In this document: positions 25,223 to 32,643 of the stretch, in pieces
Position numbering within the stretch: the first letter of the stretch is position 1
How the letters are laid out: each line of letters starts with the position of its first letter
Assembly (NCBI RefSeq): GCF_002796975.1
Contig: NZ_PEKV01000017.1
Span: forward strand, 1-37,242
Source of the DNA: Ferrovibrio sp.
GTDB lineage: Bacteria > Pseudomonadota > Alphaproteobacteria > Ferrovibrionales > Ferrovibrionaceae
DNA: 37,242 nucleotides
Reading direction: 5' to 3'
The notes under the pieces: model-generated
What the model was told of the DNA's origin: nothing
The model's input: the letters and a program-made list of their open reading frames with translations, nothing else
Databases searched by the model: none
Position numbers and translations under genes: made by a program

Positions 25223-25522
25223 ATGAGCAAGCTGTCACGCCGCTATTTCGTATCGGGCCGGGTGCAGGGCGTCGGCTACCGGTACTGGGTCACCACCCGT
25301 GCCAAGGCCCTTACTCTGGTCGGCTGGGTGCGCAACCGGCGCGACGGCCGGGTGGAAGTGCTGGCCTATGGCGCGAAGAGCGACCTCGACAGCCTGGGCC
25401 AGGATCTGCATGCCGGCCCGGAGGCCGCGCAGGTCGAGACGGTGGAAGAAGCCCCGGTGACCCCGGAAGAGGCGGAACTGGCCGCCGGCGCGACCAAGTT
25501 CTCGCAGAACGCGACGCTCTAG
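25223..25522 (+). CDS. acyP: Acylphosphatase
   Basis: Small cytoplasmic hydrolase (99 aa) of acyl phosphates. The signature VSGRVQGVGYRYWV includes the catalytic R20 in the phosphate-binding loop, and catalytic N38 occurs in GWVRNRRDG. Length and ferredoxin-like layout match the family. There is no Shine-Dalgarno before the ATG. The neighbours give no functional clue; it lies between the REP-like pair and a convergent Rossmann protein. Confidence 0.93.
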   Translation: MSKLSRRYFVSGRVQGVGYRYWVTTRAKALTLVGWVRNRRDGRVEVLAYGAKSDLDSLGQDLHAGPEAAQVETVEEAPVTPEEAELAAGATKFSQNATL

Positions 25523-25531
25523 TCTGCGCGA

Positions 25532-26215
25532 TCACAGCGCGTTGATATCGGCCACTTCGAGAATCTGCTTCGCCGCGCGTGTCCGCGCCACTGCGATCAT
25601 CGCCCGGCCGACCTGCCGCGTGGTGGTGAGCGCCGCCTGCGGCCAGAGGAACCTGACCAGCGACAGACACGGCATCAGCAGATAATACGCCGCGCGATAG
25701 ACGCGGCTTTTCGGCTTGATGCCGTCCATTGGTTCGATCACGCCGGGGCGGAACATATAAGCCGCCTTGAACGGCAGCTTCAGCAGCGCATTCTCGGTGC
25801 GGCCCTTGACGCGCGCCCACATCGACGGGCCGTTCTCTGTGCCGTCGGTGCTGCGGCCGGACACATATGTGAAAACCATCTGCGGATTGAGTCGTGCCAG
25901 CGTGGTGGCGGCCGCCAGCGTGAGATCATAGGTCACGCGCGTATAAGCCGCTTCGCTCATGCCGGCGGACGAGACACCGAGGCAGAAGAAGCAGGCATCG
26001 AAGCCGGTCAGACGGTCTTCGATCGCGCTATAGTCGTACATGTCGATGTGATGCAGGTCTTCCAGCTTGCCGGCTTCGGGCAGCCGCCCCATCGGCGTGG
26101 CGCGCGCCGCGCTGCGGCCGATGGCAACCACGCGGCTGACACCCGGATCGAGCAGGCATTCGCGCAGCACCGCTTGGCCGACCATGCCGGTGGCGCCGAA
26201 GATCAGGATGTTCAT
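25532..26215 (-). CDS. NAD(P)-binding Rossmann protein (atypical SDR, NmrA/HTATIP2-like)
   Basis: A 227-aa protein starting MNILIFGATGMVGQAV, the GATGxxG dinucleotide motif of extended/atypical SDRs. FFCLGVSSAG and the FTYVSGRSTD segment occupy the positions of strands 4 and 5; there is no clear YxxxK. The nearest family I recall is the HTATIP2/YbjT-like NAD(P)H-binding group. The start at ATG 26215 is chosen over 26221 or 26239 because GGGGGA (26227-26222) lies 6 nt before it. Substrate and role are unknown. It converges with acylphosphatase. Confidence 0.8.
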   Translation of the reverse strand: MNILIFGATGMVGQAVLRECLLDPGVSRVVAIGRSAARATPMGRLPEAGKLEDLHHIDMYDYSAIEDRLTGFDACFFCLGVSSAGMSEAAYTRVTYDLTLAAATTLARLNPQMVFTYVSGRSTDGTENGPSMWARVKGRTENALLKLPFKAAYMFRPGVIEPMDGIKPKSRVYRAAYYLLMPCLSLVRFLWPQAALTTTRQVGRAMIAVARTRAAKQILEVADINAL

Positions 26216-26308
26216 GAGCATTCCCCCGAAAGGCCGCAAACCACATCATCCTAACCCAGTGACGACCTGTCGAGGAGGTCGGGCGTCACATTTTTGTCGA
26301 GGTGGCGC

Positions 26309-27130
26309 TTAACGATCAGATCGGTAGAAGTGGTTGGTGTAGGGTGTCACCAGTGGAAGCGTGGCATTTGCCCCAAAGGTTGTCTCGGGCTCTTCGGAAA
26401 ACAGGAGTTCGACATTCTCCTGTAGACGCCCGCAATACTGCCCCAGTTCCGTGGCACTGCTCACGTCCTGCTGGTTTGCTCCCGCTCCCACCATGATGGT
26501 GTCGTAAAGGATATCGATCTCCGGCTCTATGCTGTTGCAGATGAGCAGACGAATGCACATCGCTTTCGCGACATGGCCTTTCGGCGGCTCTCTCAGTCTG
26601 GGAACGCGCTCTGACAGCAACTTGGCCATGGCGGCGGTCATCCGACCGAAACAGACAGGTTCATAGGCAGGCCGCTTTCCGAAATATTCATCGAAGTCAA
26701 ACGCGGGGTTTCGGCGCAGCGACAGCGGGCGATACTTGATCTCCGCCATGAACTCGCTGAATGGCCCGACATGGATTTCGTCGATTTGTCCATCCGCGTG
26801 TTTGCGATATCGCACCACGACGGGGATGATAGTGGGGCATTCCAGATACCAGATTTCGGTTTCCTGAAGCGTATCAGGCACGCTCTGCCTGACCAGAGAG
26901 GCACGCAGAGGCACTGTGCTGTAGCGCAATGTCGGGCTGCTGCAATCGGGAACCGCGCCCGCGGCATACTCTCTCGTCCGCAGAAAAACTTCGGCGGCGA
27001 TCTCGCCTGAAAGACCGCTATCCGAACGCCCGGATGGCAGACTTGCGTATTTGGATTGGGCGACAGCCGGAGCCGACAGGCAGATGCCGAGCAGAAGGTG
27101 TATCAGTAATTTCCAACGCTGCTGTTTCAT
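26309..27130 (-). CDS. Secreted hypothetical protein, 273 aa
   Basis: No family is recognised. A signal peptide lies at 1-24 (KLLIHLLLGICLSAPAVAQ, cleavage AVA-QS). The mature part is mixed alpha/beta with about six cysteines (PDCSSP, LECPT, PVCFGR, MCIRLLIC, QYCGR), suggesting a disulfide-bonded periplasmic or secreted domain. Codon use is less G/C-biased than in neighbouring genes, a sign of possible transfer. The frame is open to 27514, but that part lies in the divergent promoter region and overlaps the YciI-like gene; ATG 27130 is the only start giving a signal peptide. It has its own candidate promoter. Confidence 0.7.
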   Translation of the reverse strand: MKQQRWKLLIHLLLGICLSAPAVAQSKYASLPSGRSDSGLSGEIAAEVFLRTREYAAGAVPDCSSPTLRYSTVPLRASLVRQSVPDTLQETEIWYLECPTIIPVVVRYRKHADGQIDEIHVGPFSEFMAEIKYRPLSLRRNPAFDFDEYFGKRPAYEPVCFGRMTAAMAKLLSERVPRLREPPKGHVAKAMCIRLLICNSIEPEIDILYDTIMVGAGANQQDVSSATELGQYCGRLQENVELLFSEEPETTFGANATLPLVTPYTNHFYRSDR

Positions 27131-27164
27131 TTTCTGGCCTGCCAATGGCGCTGCGCGTGCCAGC

Positions 27165-27193
27165 AGGATAGAGCGGTGGATAAAACGAGACAA
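27165..27193 (-). promoter_or_regulatory. Candidate promoter of the secreted hypothetical gene
   Basis: On the minus strand TTGTCT (27193-27188), 17-bp spacer, TATCCT (27170-27165), giving a leader of about 28 nt. A perfect TATAAT on the same strand (27203-27198) lies just upstream but lacks a good -35 partner. Confidence 0.45.
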
Positions 27194-27326
27194 GAACATT
27201 ATAGAAACTAATAGTGTATTCAGGCCGAACGGGAAAATAAGCGTCCCTATGTCGGCCCGGCCGGGGTGGCAGCGTCCTTGGACTATCGCGGCCATGCGAG
27301 CCGCAGCCAAACCAGAGGAGACGACA

Positions 27327-27749
27327 ATGCGCGTGATGGTGATGGTGAAGGCGACCAAGGACAGCGAAGCGGGCTTCATGCCCTCGACCGAACTGCTGGT
27401 GGCCATGGGCAAATACAACGAGGAACTGGTGAAGGCCGGCATCATGAAGGGCGGCGACGGGCTGCATGCCTCATCCAGGGGCAAGCGGATTGCCTTCGAT
27501 GGCGCCAGCCGCACCGTCTATGACGGGCCCTTCGCCGAGACCAAGGAACTGATCGCCGGATTCTGGCTCTGGGAGGTCAAGGACATGGCCGAGGCGGTGG
27601 CCTGGGCGAAACGCTGCCCGAATCCGATGCCGGGCCCGAGCGAACTGGAAATCCGGCCAATCATCGAGATGGAGCATTTCGACGCGATCATGACGCCGGA
27701 AGCGCAGGCCACCTTCGACCGGGTGCAGGACAAGCTCGACAAGCGCTAA
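27327..27749 (+). CDS. YciI-like (DGPF) protein
   Basis: A 140-aa protein of the YCII-related/DGPF family, with a dimeric alpha-beta barrel-like fold. The motif YDGPFAETKELIAGFWL is diagnostic of the DGPF group often found beside ECF sigma factors. No sigma-factor gene is present here, and the biochemical role is unknown. The start is ATG 27327, with AGAGGAG 6 nt upstream; the longer open frame runs through the promoter region. It converges with the ars operon across a perfect 14-bp inverted repeat. Confidence 0.88.
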   Translation: MRVMVMVKATKDSEAGFMPSTELLVAMGKYNEELVKAGIMKGGDGLHASSRGKRIAFDGASRTVYDGPFAETKELIAGFWLWEVKDMAEAVAWAKRCPNPMPGPSELEIRPIIEMEHFDAIMTPEAQATFDRVQDKLDKR

Positions 27750-27763
27750 AGCCAGGCTGTGAT

Positions 27764-27801
27764 CCGGAACTGATCCGTGGCGTTGCCCGGATCAGTTCCG
27801 G
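27764..27801. terminator. Perfect 14-bp inverted repeat between convergent genes
   Basis: CCGGAACTGATCCG (27764-27777) pairs perfectly with 27788-27801 across a 10-nt loop. It sits after the YciI-like stop and overlaps the last codons of arsC, so it could terminate both strands. There is no clear T-run. Confidence 0.55.
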
Positions 27802-28231
27802 CTGAACATAAATGCCTGAATGCGGGTGCGCAGCGCGCGATAAGTGTCGCTGAAGGCGAGGCGCCGCGGTTCTTCGCCGCCCGCGACAGCGGCGGGATCG
27901 GGCAGTCCCCAATGCGCCGTGATCGGCTTGCCGGGCCAGATCGGGCAGACTTCGTTCGCGGCGTCGTCGCAAACGGTGAAGATGAAATCCATTTCCGGTG
28001 CCCCCGGCGCGGAGAATTCATTCCAGGATTTCGAGCGCAGGCCTGCGATATCGTGGCCGTTCCCGGTCAGCAGATCGAGCGCCATGGGGTGCACGTCACC
28101 CTTGGGAAGCTGCCCGCGCTGTAGCCCCGAAAAAGCCCATTGCCGAGCTGGTTCATCAGCGCCTCGGCCAGAATGCTGCGCGCGGAGTTTCCGGTGCAGA
28201 GGAAAAGGACGTTACGGATATTCCGGCTCAT
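27792..28231 (-). pseudogene. arsC: Arsenate reductase ArsC (LMW-phosphatase type), frameshifted
   Basis: Two frames together encode one thioredoxin-coupled arsenate reductase. The first (from ATG 28231) gives the phosphatase-like loop [10 protein letters not shown] with C12 and R18 and runs to GYSAGS. The second gives [12 protein letters not shown], then the redox cysteines in TVCDDAANEVCPIWPG, and HWGLPDP to the stop. They join if one base is missing at 28107-28108, where the minus strand reads AGC-TT-CCC instead of AGC-TTn-CCC. All catalytic residues survive on either side. This is therefore either a recent disabling mutation or a one-base sequence error. It is the last gene of the ars operon, 8 bp after the MFS gene. 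Confidence 0.85.
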
Positions 28232-28239
28232 TGCATGTC

Positions 28240-29427
28240 TCAGGCCTTGGCGGCTGTCCCGGAAGACTGCGCGCGCAGCATCAGCATCGCGGCAAAACCG
28301 GCGATGCAGAGCCCCGAGGTGAACAGCAGCACATTCTGGCCGTACCATTCGAGCAGCAGTGCGAAGACGAAGGGTGCGCCGGCCTGACCGAAGCGGGCGG
28401 GCGCAACAAGCCAGCCCTGTCGTCGTCCATAGCCGACCGGTCCGAAGATCGTCAGTGGCAGAGTGCCTTTGGCAATCGTCATCACGCCGTTGCCGGCGCC
28501 ATGCAGCAGCGTAAAAAGATAAGCTGCCGGCGGACCGAACAGCAGCAGCGCACCGACGCCGATGGGATGCGTGATCGAGGCCAGTCGCGCCGAGAGCAGC
28601 GGATGAAACCGTTGCAGCAGGGTGTGTTCCAGAATCCGCGCGGCCACCTGTGCCGGACCGACCAGTGCCGCGGCGGCAATCGCCACGGCTTTGCTGGCGC
28701 CGGCAGCTTCGAGAATGCGCGGCAGGTGCGCTGCCATCGCCGTGCTGGTGATCCAGGTGACGGCAAAGGCGAAGGCGAGCAACAGCATCGGGCGGGTGAA
28801 CAGCGATTCATCAATCTGTTCCGTCGCCGACGCCGGGCCGGTGATATGTGCCCCCAGGTCGCGGGGGATCAGCAGGCGGTTGAGCGGCAGGCCGATGCAG
28901 AGATGTGCGCCGGCCCAGGCAAAGCAGGTGACGCGCCAGCCCCATTCGGCATCGAGCAGGGCGGAGATCGGCCAGCAGACCGTACTGGCGAAACCCGCCA
29001 GCAGCGTGATGCCGGTGATCGCGCCGCGGGCGTTCCTGCCATAGATGGCGGTCAGCGTGGCAAAAGCGGCCTCATACAGGCCGATGGCCATGCCGCAGCC
29101 GATCAGCAGCCAGGCGGCGACGAAGACCGGCAGGTTGGGCGCGGCGCCGAGCAGGCCAAGGCCGACGGCGAAGATCAGGCTCGACACTGTCAGCACGTTG
29201 CGGCCGCCGAAACGATCGATGCGATGGCCGACGCCTGGGCCGATGAAGGCCGTCAGCAGCATCGCTGCCGAGAAGGCGCCATAGATCCAGCCGGTGGAAA
29301 CACCGAACTCTGCCGCCATGGGACCGGCGAGGATCGCCGGCAGGTAATAGGTCGAGCCCCAGCCAAGCGTCTGGGCGGTGCCGAGGGCCACGACAACCAG
29401 TGTACGACGGTCCCTCGATACGGACAT
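28240..29427 (-). CDS. MFS transporter of the arsenic operon
   Basis: A 395-aa major facilitator protein with about twelve hydrophobic helices. The GxxxDRFGGR segment ([17 protein letters not shown]) matches the loop 2-3 signature. It begins [19 protein letters not shown], a pattern seen in many uncharacterised oxidoreductase-linked MFS proteins. It probably exports an arsenic species, in the role played elsewhere by ArsK or ArsJ; the substrate is not readable. The ATG at 29427 has a GAGGT ribosome site that overlaps the stop of the flavoprotein gene; an alternative start at 29457 would overlap that gene further. It is third in arsR-flavoprotein-MFS-arsC. Confidence 0.85.
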   Translation of the reverse strand: MSVSRDRRTLVVVALGTAQTLGWGSTYYLPAILAGPMAAEFGVSTGWIYGAFSAAMLLTAFIGPGVGHRIDRFGGRNVLTVSSLIFAVGLGLLGAAPNLPVFVAAWLLIGCGMAIGLYEAAFATLTAIYGRNARGAITGITLLAGFASTVCWPISALLDAEWGWRVTCFAWAGAHLCIGLPLNRLLIPRDLGAHITGPASATEQIDESLFTRPMLLLAFAFAVTWITSTAMAAHLPRILEAAGASKAVAIAAAALVGPAQVAARILEHTLLQRFHPLLSARLASITHPIGVGALLLFGPPAAYLFTLLHGAGNGVMTIAKGTLPLTIFGPVGYGRRQGWLVAPARFGQAGAPFVFALLLEWYGQNVLLFTSGLCIAGFAAMLMLRAQSSGTAAKA

Positions 29428-29434
29428 GCAGACC

Positions 29435-30871
29435 TCAGCAGCAGGCAGTTGCGGCAACCGGGCGGGCCTGCTGGCCTGCCTTCACTGCCGTTTCGTTGGC
29501 GCGTGTGCAGCAGGCGGTGGCAGCGGGCACCGGTTCGGGCGTGCCGCAGCAACTGGTTCCGCAGCGTTCACCATCGCCTTCGACACCTGTGACTTTAGGC
29601 AGATTGGTGCTGCAGACGCCAGTTTCCGGCAGGTCGAGCTGGATATCGTCGGCCGCCATCATGTCGCCCGCGAGTGCAGCGACAATCGAACGTACCTGTT
29701 CGTAACCGGTCGCCAGCAGGAAGGTCGGTGCGCGGCCATAGCTCTTGATGCCGGCGATATAGAAGCCGCTGTCGGGCTGTGCCAGTTCGCGATGCCCGTG
29801 CGGGCGCACCGTGCCGCAGGAATGCATATTGGGATCGATCATCGGCGCCAGCACGCGCGGGCTTTCGGTGGCCGGATCGAGATCGAGGCGGATTTCGCGC
29901 AGCATGGCGAGGTCGGGTCGCTGTCCGGTGGCCGCAATGATACGGTCGACCTCCAGCGTCTGGTCCGCGCCGCCCGGTGTGGCCAGCGTGACGCCGAGTG
30001 CGGCGCTGACTTCGATGCAGGTCACCGTGCTGTGCATATGCAGGTCGATGCCGCCGGCCTTCACCAGTGTCTCCAGCGCCTGTCCCAGGGCGCCGCGCGC
30101 CGCCAGCTTGTCATTCGCGCCGCCGCCGAACAGGCGCGCGAGGCTGGCGCCGCGCACCGCCCAGACGATCTCGGTGGCCGGCGCGCTGTCCTTCAGCTTC
30201 GCCAGATCGAGCAGCACATTGGCCGCCGAATGTCCGGCGCCGATCACCAGAATGCGCTTGCCGGCATAATGCGCGGCATCGCGGCCGAGCACATCCGGCA
30301 CGCCGTAGGCAATCGCATCCCGGGCTGCGGTCTCGCCGGGCACCGGCAGGCCGTTGCCGCCGATCGGATTGTGCTGGGTCCAGGTGCCCGAGGTGTCGAT
30401 CACGGCAGAGGCCAGTTCCTGCCGCTCGCGCCCGTCCTTGTGCTGCACGATGACGGAGAAGGGTGCGTGGTCGCGGCCGGCGGATTTCATCTTGTCGAAG
30501 CCGAGCCGGCTCACGCCGGTGACGCGCGCATCGCATTCCAGCACGGCAGCGATTTCGGGCGTGGCGGCCAGCGGCTTCAGATACTGCTCATACAGTTCCG
30601 CGCCGGTCGGATGCAGGCTACGCTTCGGAGCCTGCCAGCCGTTCCTGTCCAGCAGGGCGCGAGCGGCCTTGTCGATATTGTAGGACCAGGGCGAGAAGAG
30701 CTGCACATGGCCCCAGTCGCGCACATGGGCGCCGACCTCGCTGCCGGCTTCCAGCAGCTTCACCGGAATGTTGCGCACGACCAGATGCGCGGCGGCGGCA
30801 AGTCCGACCGGACCGGCACCGATCACGACGACAGGCAGGCTGGTGCGGATGATCTTCGTCAGGGCGGTCAT
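29435..30871 (-). CDS. Flavin-dependent monooxygenase-like protein with Cys-rich tail (ArsO-like)
   Basis: A 478-aa FAD/NAD(P)-binding protein. FAD motif GAGPVG (18-23), NAD(P) motif VIGAGHSAAN in the middle, and the ATGQRPD motif near 330; overall layout of flavin monooxygenases such as ArsO-type genes in ars operons. The last 59 residues hold eight cysteines, at 420, 437, 441, 442, 454, 455, 477 and 478. Three of these are vicinal pairs and the protein ends in CC. Vicinal thiols bind As(III) tightly, so the tail may deliver or sense arsenite. The reaction is not established; oxidation of As(III) or of an organoarsenical is inference. An AAGGAA site lies before the ATG. Confidence 0.85.
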   Translation of the reverse strand: MTALTKIIRTSLPVVVIGAGPVGLAAAAHLVVRNIPVKLLEAGSEVGAHVRDWGHVQLFSPWSYNIDKAARALLDRNGWQAPKRSLHPTGAELYEQYLKPLAATPEIAAVLECDARVTGVSRLGFDKMKSAGRDHAPFSVIVQHKDGRERQELASAVIDTSGTWTQHNPIGGNGLPVPGETAARDAIAYGVPDVLGRDAAHYAGKRILVIGAGHSAANVLLDLAKLKDSAPATEIVWAVRGASLARLFGGGANDKLAARGALGQALETLVKAGGIDLHMHSTVTCIEVSAALGVTLATPGGADQTLEVDRIIAATGQRPDLAMLREIRLDLDPATESPRVLAPMIDPNMHSCGTVRPHGHRELAQPDSGFYIAGIKSYGRAPTFLLATGYEQVRSIVAALAGDMMAADDIQLDLPETGVCSTNLPKVTGVEGDGERCGTSCCGTPEPVPAATACCTRANETAVKAGQQARPVAATACC

Positions 30872-30889
30872 GGTGTCGTTTCCTTAGTT

Positions 30890-30900
30890 GTTCGTCGAAC
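30890..30900. promoter_or_regulatory. Candidate ArsR operator 2
   Basis: The palindrome GTTCG-T-CGAAC lies between arsR and the flavoprotein gene, 19 bp before the latter's start codon. It shares TTCG-W-CGAA with the site overlapping the arsR start. GAATATTC (30904-30911) is a further short palindrome beside it. Confidence 0.5.
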
Positions 30901-30924
30901 TACGAATATTCTGGGCAAATTTTT

Positions 30925-31302
30925 TTACAGATCGCCGATCAGATGCTGCATGCGACGCAGCTTCTGCAGGTCGACGCAGTAGCAGGGACGCTCGCCCTCG
31001 ATCTCGCCTTTCACCAGACCGGCATCCTTCAGGATGGTCAGATGCTGCGAAGCAGTGGAGGGGGCGACCGGCAGCAGGTCGGCCAGACGGCCGAAGTAGC
31101 AGGCGCCGATGCGCAGCAGGTTGCGCAGGATCAGGATGCGGACGGGATGGGCGACGGCCTTGGCCAGCATGGCCAGTTCCTCGTCTTCCGGCCGCAGCGT
31201 TTCGGCCAAGGCGACAGCGCCGGTCGCGCTGTCGCAGCAGCTGTCCTCGGCCCCCACCGGGCGGGCGTCAGGTTTCGTCGGAGAGGCGATCTTGTTCGTC
31301 AT
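30925..31302 (-). CDS. arsR: ArsR-family arsenic-responsive repressor
   Basis: A 125-aa winged-helix repressor. The DNA-recognition helix segment is VAPSTASQHLTILKDAGLV and is followed by the wing (GEIEGERPCYCVD). Cysteines are placed for metalloid binding: vicinal C22-C23 in the N-terminal extension, C68 near helix 3, and C107/C109 in the wing. The arrangement differs from the classical E. coli C32-V-C-D-L-C37 site. It heads the operon arsR, flavoprotein, MFS, arsC and probably represses it. The ATG overlaps a palindromic operator and lies about 4 bp from the predicted transcription start, so the mRNA may be leaderless; no Shine-Dalgarno is present. Confidence 0.9.
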   Translation of the reverse strand: MTNKIASPTKPDARPVGAEDSCCDSATGAVALAETLRPEDEELAMLAKAVAHPVRILILRNLLRIGACYFGRLADLLPVAPSTASQHLTILKDAGLVKGEIEGERPCYCVDLQKLRRMQHLIGDL

Positions 31303-31339
31303 TCGACGAATAACATATACCGGGATCGTCCCGGGTCAA
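31301..31339 (-). promoter_or_regulatory. arsR promoter and ArsR operator 1
   Basis: On the minus strand TTGACC (31339-31334), a 16-bp spacer and TATGTT (31317-31312) are followed directly by ATTCG-T-CGAAT (31311-31301), a perfect palindrome with a one-base centre that includes the first two bases of the arsR ATG. A repressor here would cover the transcription start. Confidence 0.6.
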
Positions 31340-31413
31340 GCGGAATGTTTGGCGGGATTGCAATGGCGGAAGCGTACCTTATATGTTCCTTTTCTGCGCG
31401 GTCCCCCGGCAGA

Positions 31414-31439
31414 TATGTTTCACGGCCTATGTTTCACGG
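31414..31439. repeat. Tandem 14-bp repeat TATGTTTCACGG
   Basis: TATGTTTCACGG occurs at 31414-31425 and again at 31428-31439, separated by CC. It lies in the 253-bp gap between divergent arsR and the 84-aa membrane protein, directly before the ATAAG array. Confidence 0.85.
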
Positions 31440-31488
31440 AATAAGCAAATATAAGGATGCTATAAGCACTGAATAAGCATCGAATAAG
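31440..31488. promoter_or_regulatory. Helically phased array of five ATAAG boxes
   Basis: ATAAG begins at 31441, 31451, 31462, 31473 and 31484, so the spacing is 10, 11, 11 and 11 bp, one helical turn each. Three of the five copies extend to ATAAGCA. A sixth ATAAG at 31517 is exactly 33 bp beyond the fifth, keeping the phase. Same-face binding sites, or intrinsic curvature, upstream of the gene at 31556 are the natural readings. Confidence 0.7.
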
Positions 31489-31555
31489 GTCACCGCAGAC
31501 TTGCCATCACGCGCAGATAAGCTGTCTAAGAAGATCAGAAAGAAGACATAGTAAT

Positions 31556-31810
31556 ATGATTACAAAGAAAAAATACAGGATGACACTGAAGGAGTGGGCG
31601 ATCTGTTATGCCGGCGCTCTGGTCCTGGGCGGTGTGGGATGGGTGACGACCGGCAACCAGTGGGTCGGCTTCGGCTCCATCCTCATCTTCACGGCCGGCT
31701 ACGTGCTCTGGCTCAAGTCCAAGAAGGCTGCGGCCGAGCCGGTGGTGATCTCGACCGATCATCTCAGCCGCCAGCAGAAGCGCGAGTTGAAGCGCAAGAA
31801 TAAGATTTAG
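31556..31810 (+). CDS. Small two-helix membrane protein, 84 aa
   Basis: No family is recognised. After a basic N-terminus (ITKKKYRM) there are two hydrophobic segments (about 13-31, EWAICYAGALVLGGVGWV, and about 36-54, VGFGSILIFTAGYVLWLK), then a charged C-terminal tail (SRQQKRELKRKNK). Both termini are basic, so by the positive-inside rule both face the cytoplasm. The leader is AT-rich, unlike the surrounding DNA, and carries the 14-bp tandem repeat and the phased ATAAG boxes. A weak GAAGA ribosome site lies before the ATG. It converges with lipB. Confidence 0.75.
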   Translation: MITKKKYRMTLKEWAICYAGALVLGGVGWVTTGNQWVGFGSILIFTAGYVLWLKSKKAAAEPVVISTDHLSRQQKRELKRKNKI

Positions 31811-31838
31811 ATTTCAGTTTCTTAGGTTGTGTATCTGA

Positions 31839-32561
31839 TTAGGTAGTGCAAGTAGTGCCCAGCCGGTCGAGCAGGGCGGCTTCTACAGTGTCACGTAAGA
31901 TCAGGTCGACCTCGGGCAGCGAGGGTGTCAGGCCCAGATCGGCCAGCGAGGTGACGCCGTAGGGTTCGGCCTCGGTGTTCTGGATGCCGCAGGCGACGAT
32001 GCCGCCGTAGTGGTCCAGGTCGGGGTCGACGTTCAGGCTCAGGCCGTGGAAGGTGATCCAGTGGCGGACCCGGACACCGATGGCGGCGATCTTGTCCTCG
32101 CGGCCCGGTCCCTGATCGGGGCGGTCGACCCAGACGCCGACCCGGCTGTCACGGATCGCGCCGGCGACATTGAAGCGGGCGAGGCTGGCGATCACCCAGT
32201 CCTCCATCCGGCAGACGAAGGCACGCACGTCGCGGCCCCGTTTGGTCAGGTCCAGCATCAGGTAGACCACCCGCTGGCCCGGCCCATGATAGGTGTACTG
32301 GCCGCCCCGGCCGGTGGCGAAGACCGGGAACTGGGAGCTGAGCAGGTCGGCCGGTTTGGCCGAGGTACCGGCGGTGTAGAGCGGCGGATGCTCCAGCAGC
32401 CAGATCGCCTCGTTGGCCCGGCCGGCATGGATGTCGGCTACCCGGGCCTCCATCGCGGCCTGGGCGACCTCGTAGGCCACCGGAGCGTCGCTGATGATCC
32501 AGTCCACCGGTCCGGCCGGGGTCTGGATGGTCTGGTTGGGGGGCGGCAGAAGGGAGGGCAT
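31839..32561 (-). CDS. lipB: Octanoyl-[ACP]:protein N-octanoyltransferase
   Basis: Transfers octanoate from acyl carrier protein to lipoyl domains, the first step of endogenous lipoate assembly. At 240 aa, motifs are [12 protein letters not shown] (85-96), [17 protein letters not shown] with catalytic K157, and C191 in GGIVACGI, the acyl-thioester cysteine. The ATG at 32561 gives a short Pro-rich extension before the core. It is divergent from the FliN-like gene; the lipA gene is not in the window. Confidence 0.96.
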   Translation of the reverse strand: MPSLLPPPNQTIQTPAGPVDWIISDAPVAYEVAQAAMEARVADIHAGRANEAIWLLEHPPLYTAGTSAKPADLLSSQFPVFATGRGGQYTYHGPGQRVVYLMLDLTKRGRDVRAFVCRMEDWVIASLARFNVAGAIRDSRVGVWVDRPDQGPGREDKIAAIGVRVRHWITFHGLSLNVDPDLDHYGGIVACGIQNTEAEPYGVTSLADLGLTPSLPEVDLILRDTVEAALLDRLGTTCTT

Positions 32562-32583
32562 GACCTTAAGACTGTGCTAACCT

Positions 32584-32607
32584 TGCAGGGGTTACTTAAG
32601 CCCTGCA
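32584..32607. repeat. Short inverted repeat between lipB and the FliN-like gene
   Basis: TGCAGGG (32584-32590) and CCCTGCA (32601-32607) flank a 10-nt loop in the 82-bp divergent gap. It could be an operator or a leader hairpin; nothing else supports a role. Confidence 0.35.
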
Positions 32608-32643
32608 GTGGCCCAAAGGAAGTGCGGCCGAGGAAGGTGTTGT

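Noticed and set aside
27844..29592. 582-codon plus-strand frame across arsC and the MFS gene
   Set aside because: Antisense to recognisable genes, rich in Gln, Arg and Gly, with no domain.
29378..30982. 534-codon plus-strand frame opposite the flavoprotein
   Set aside because: Shadow of the flavoprotein gene, with no plausible fold.
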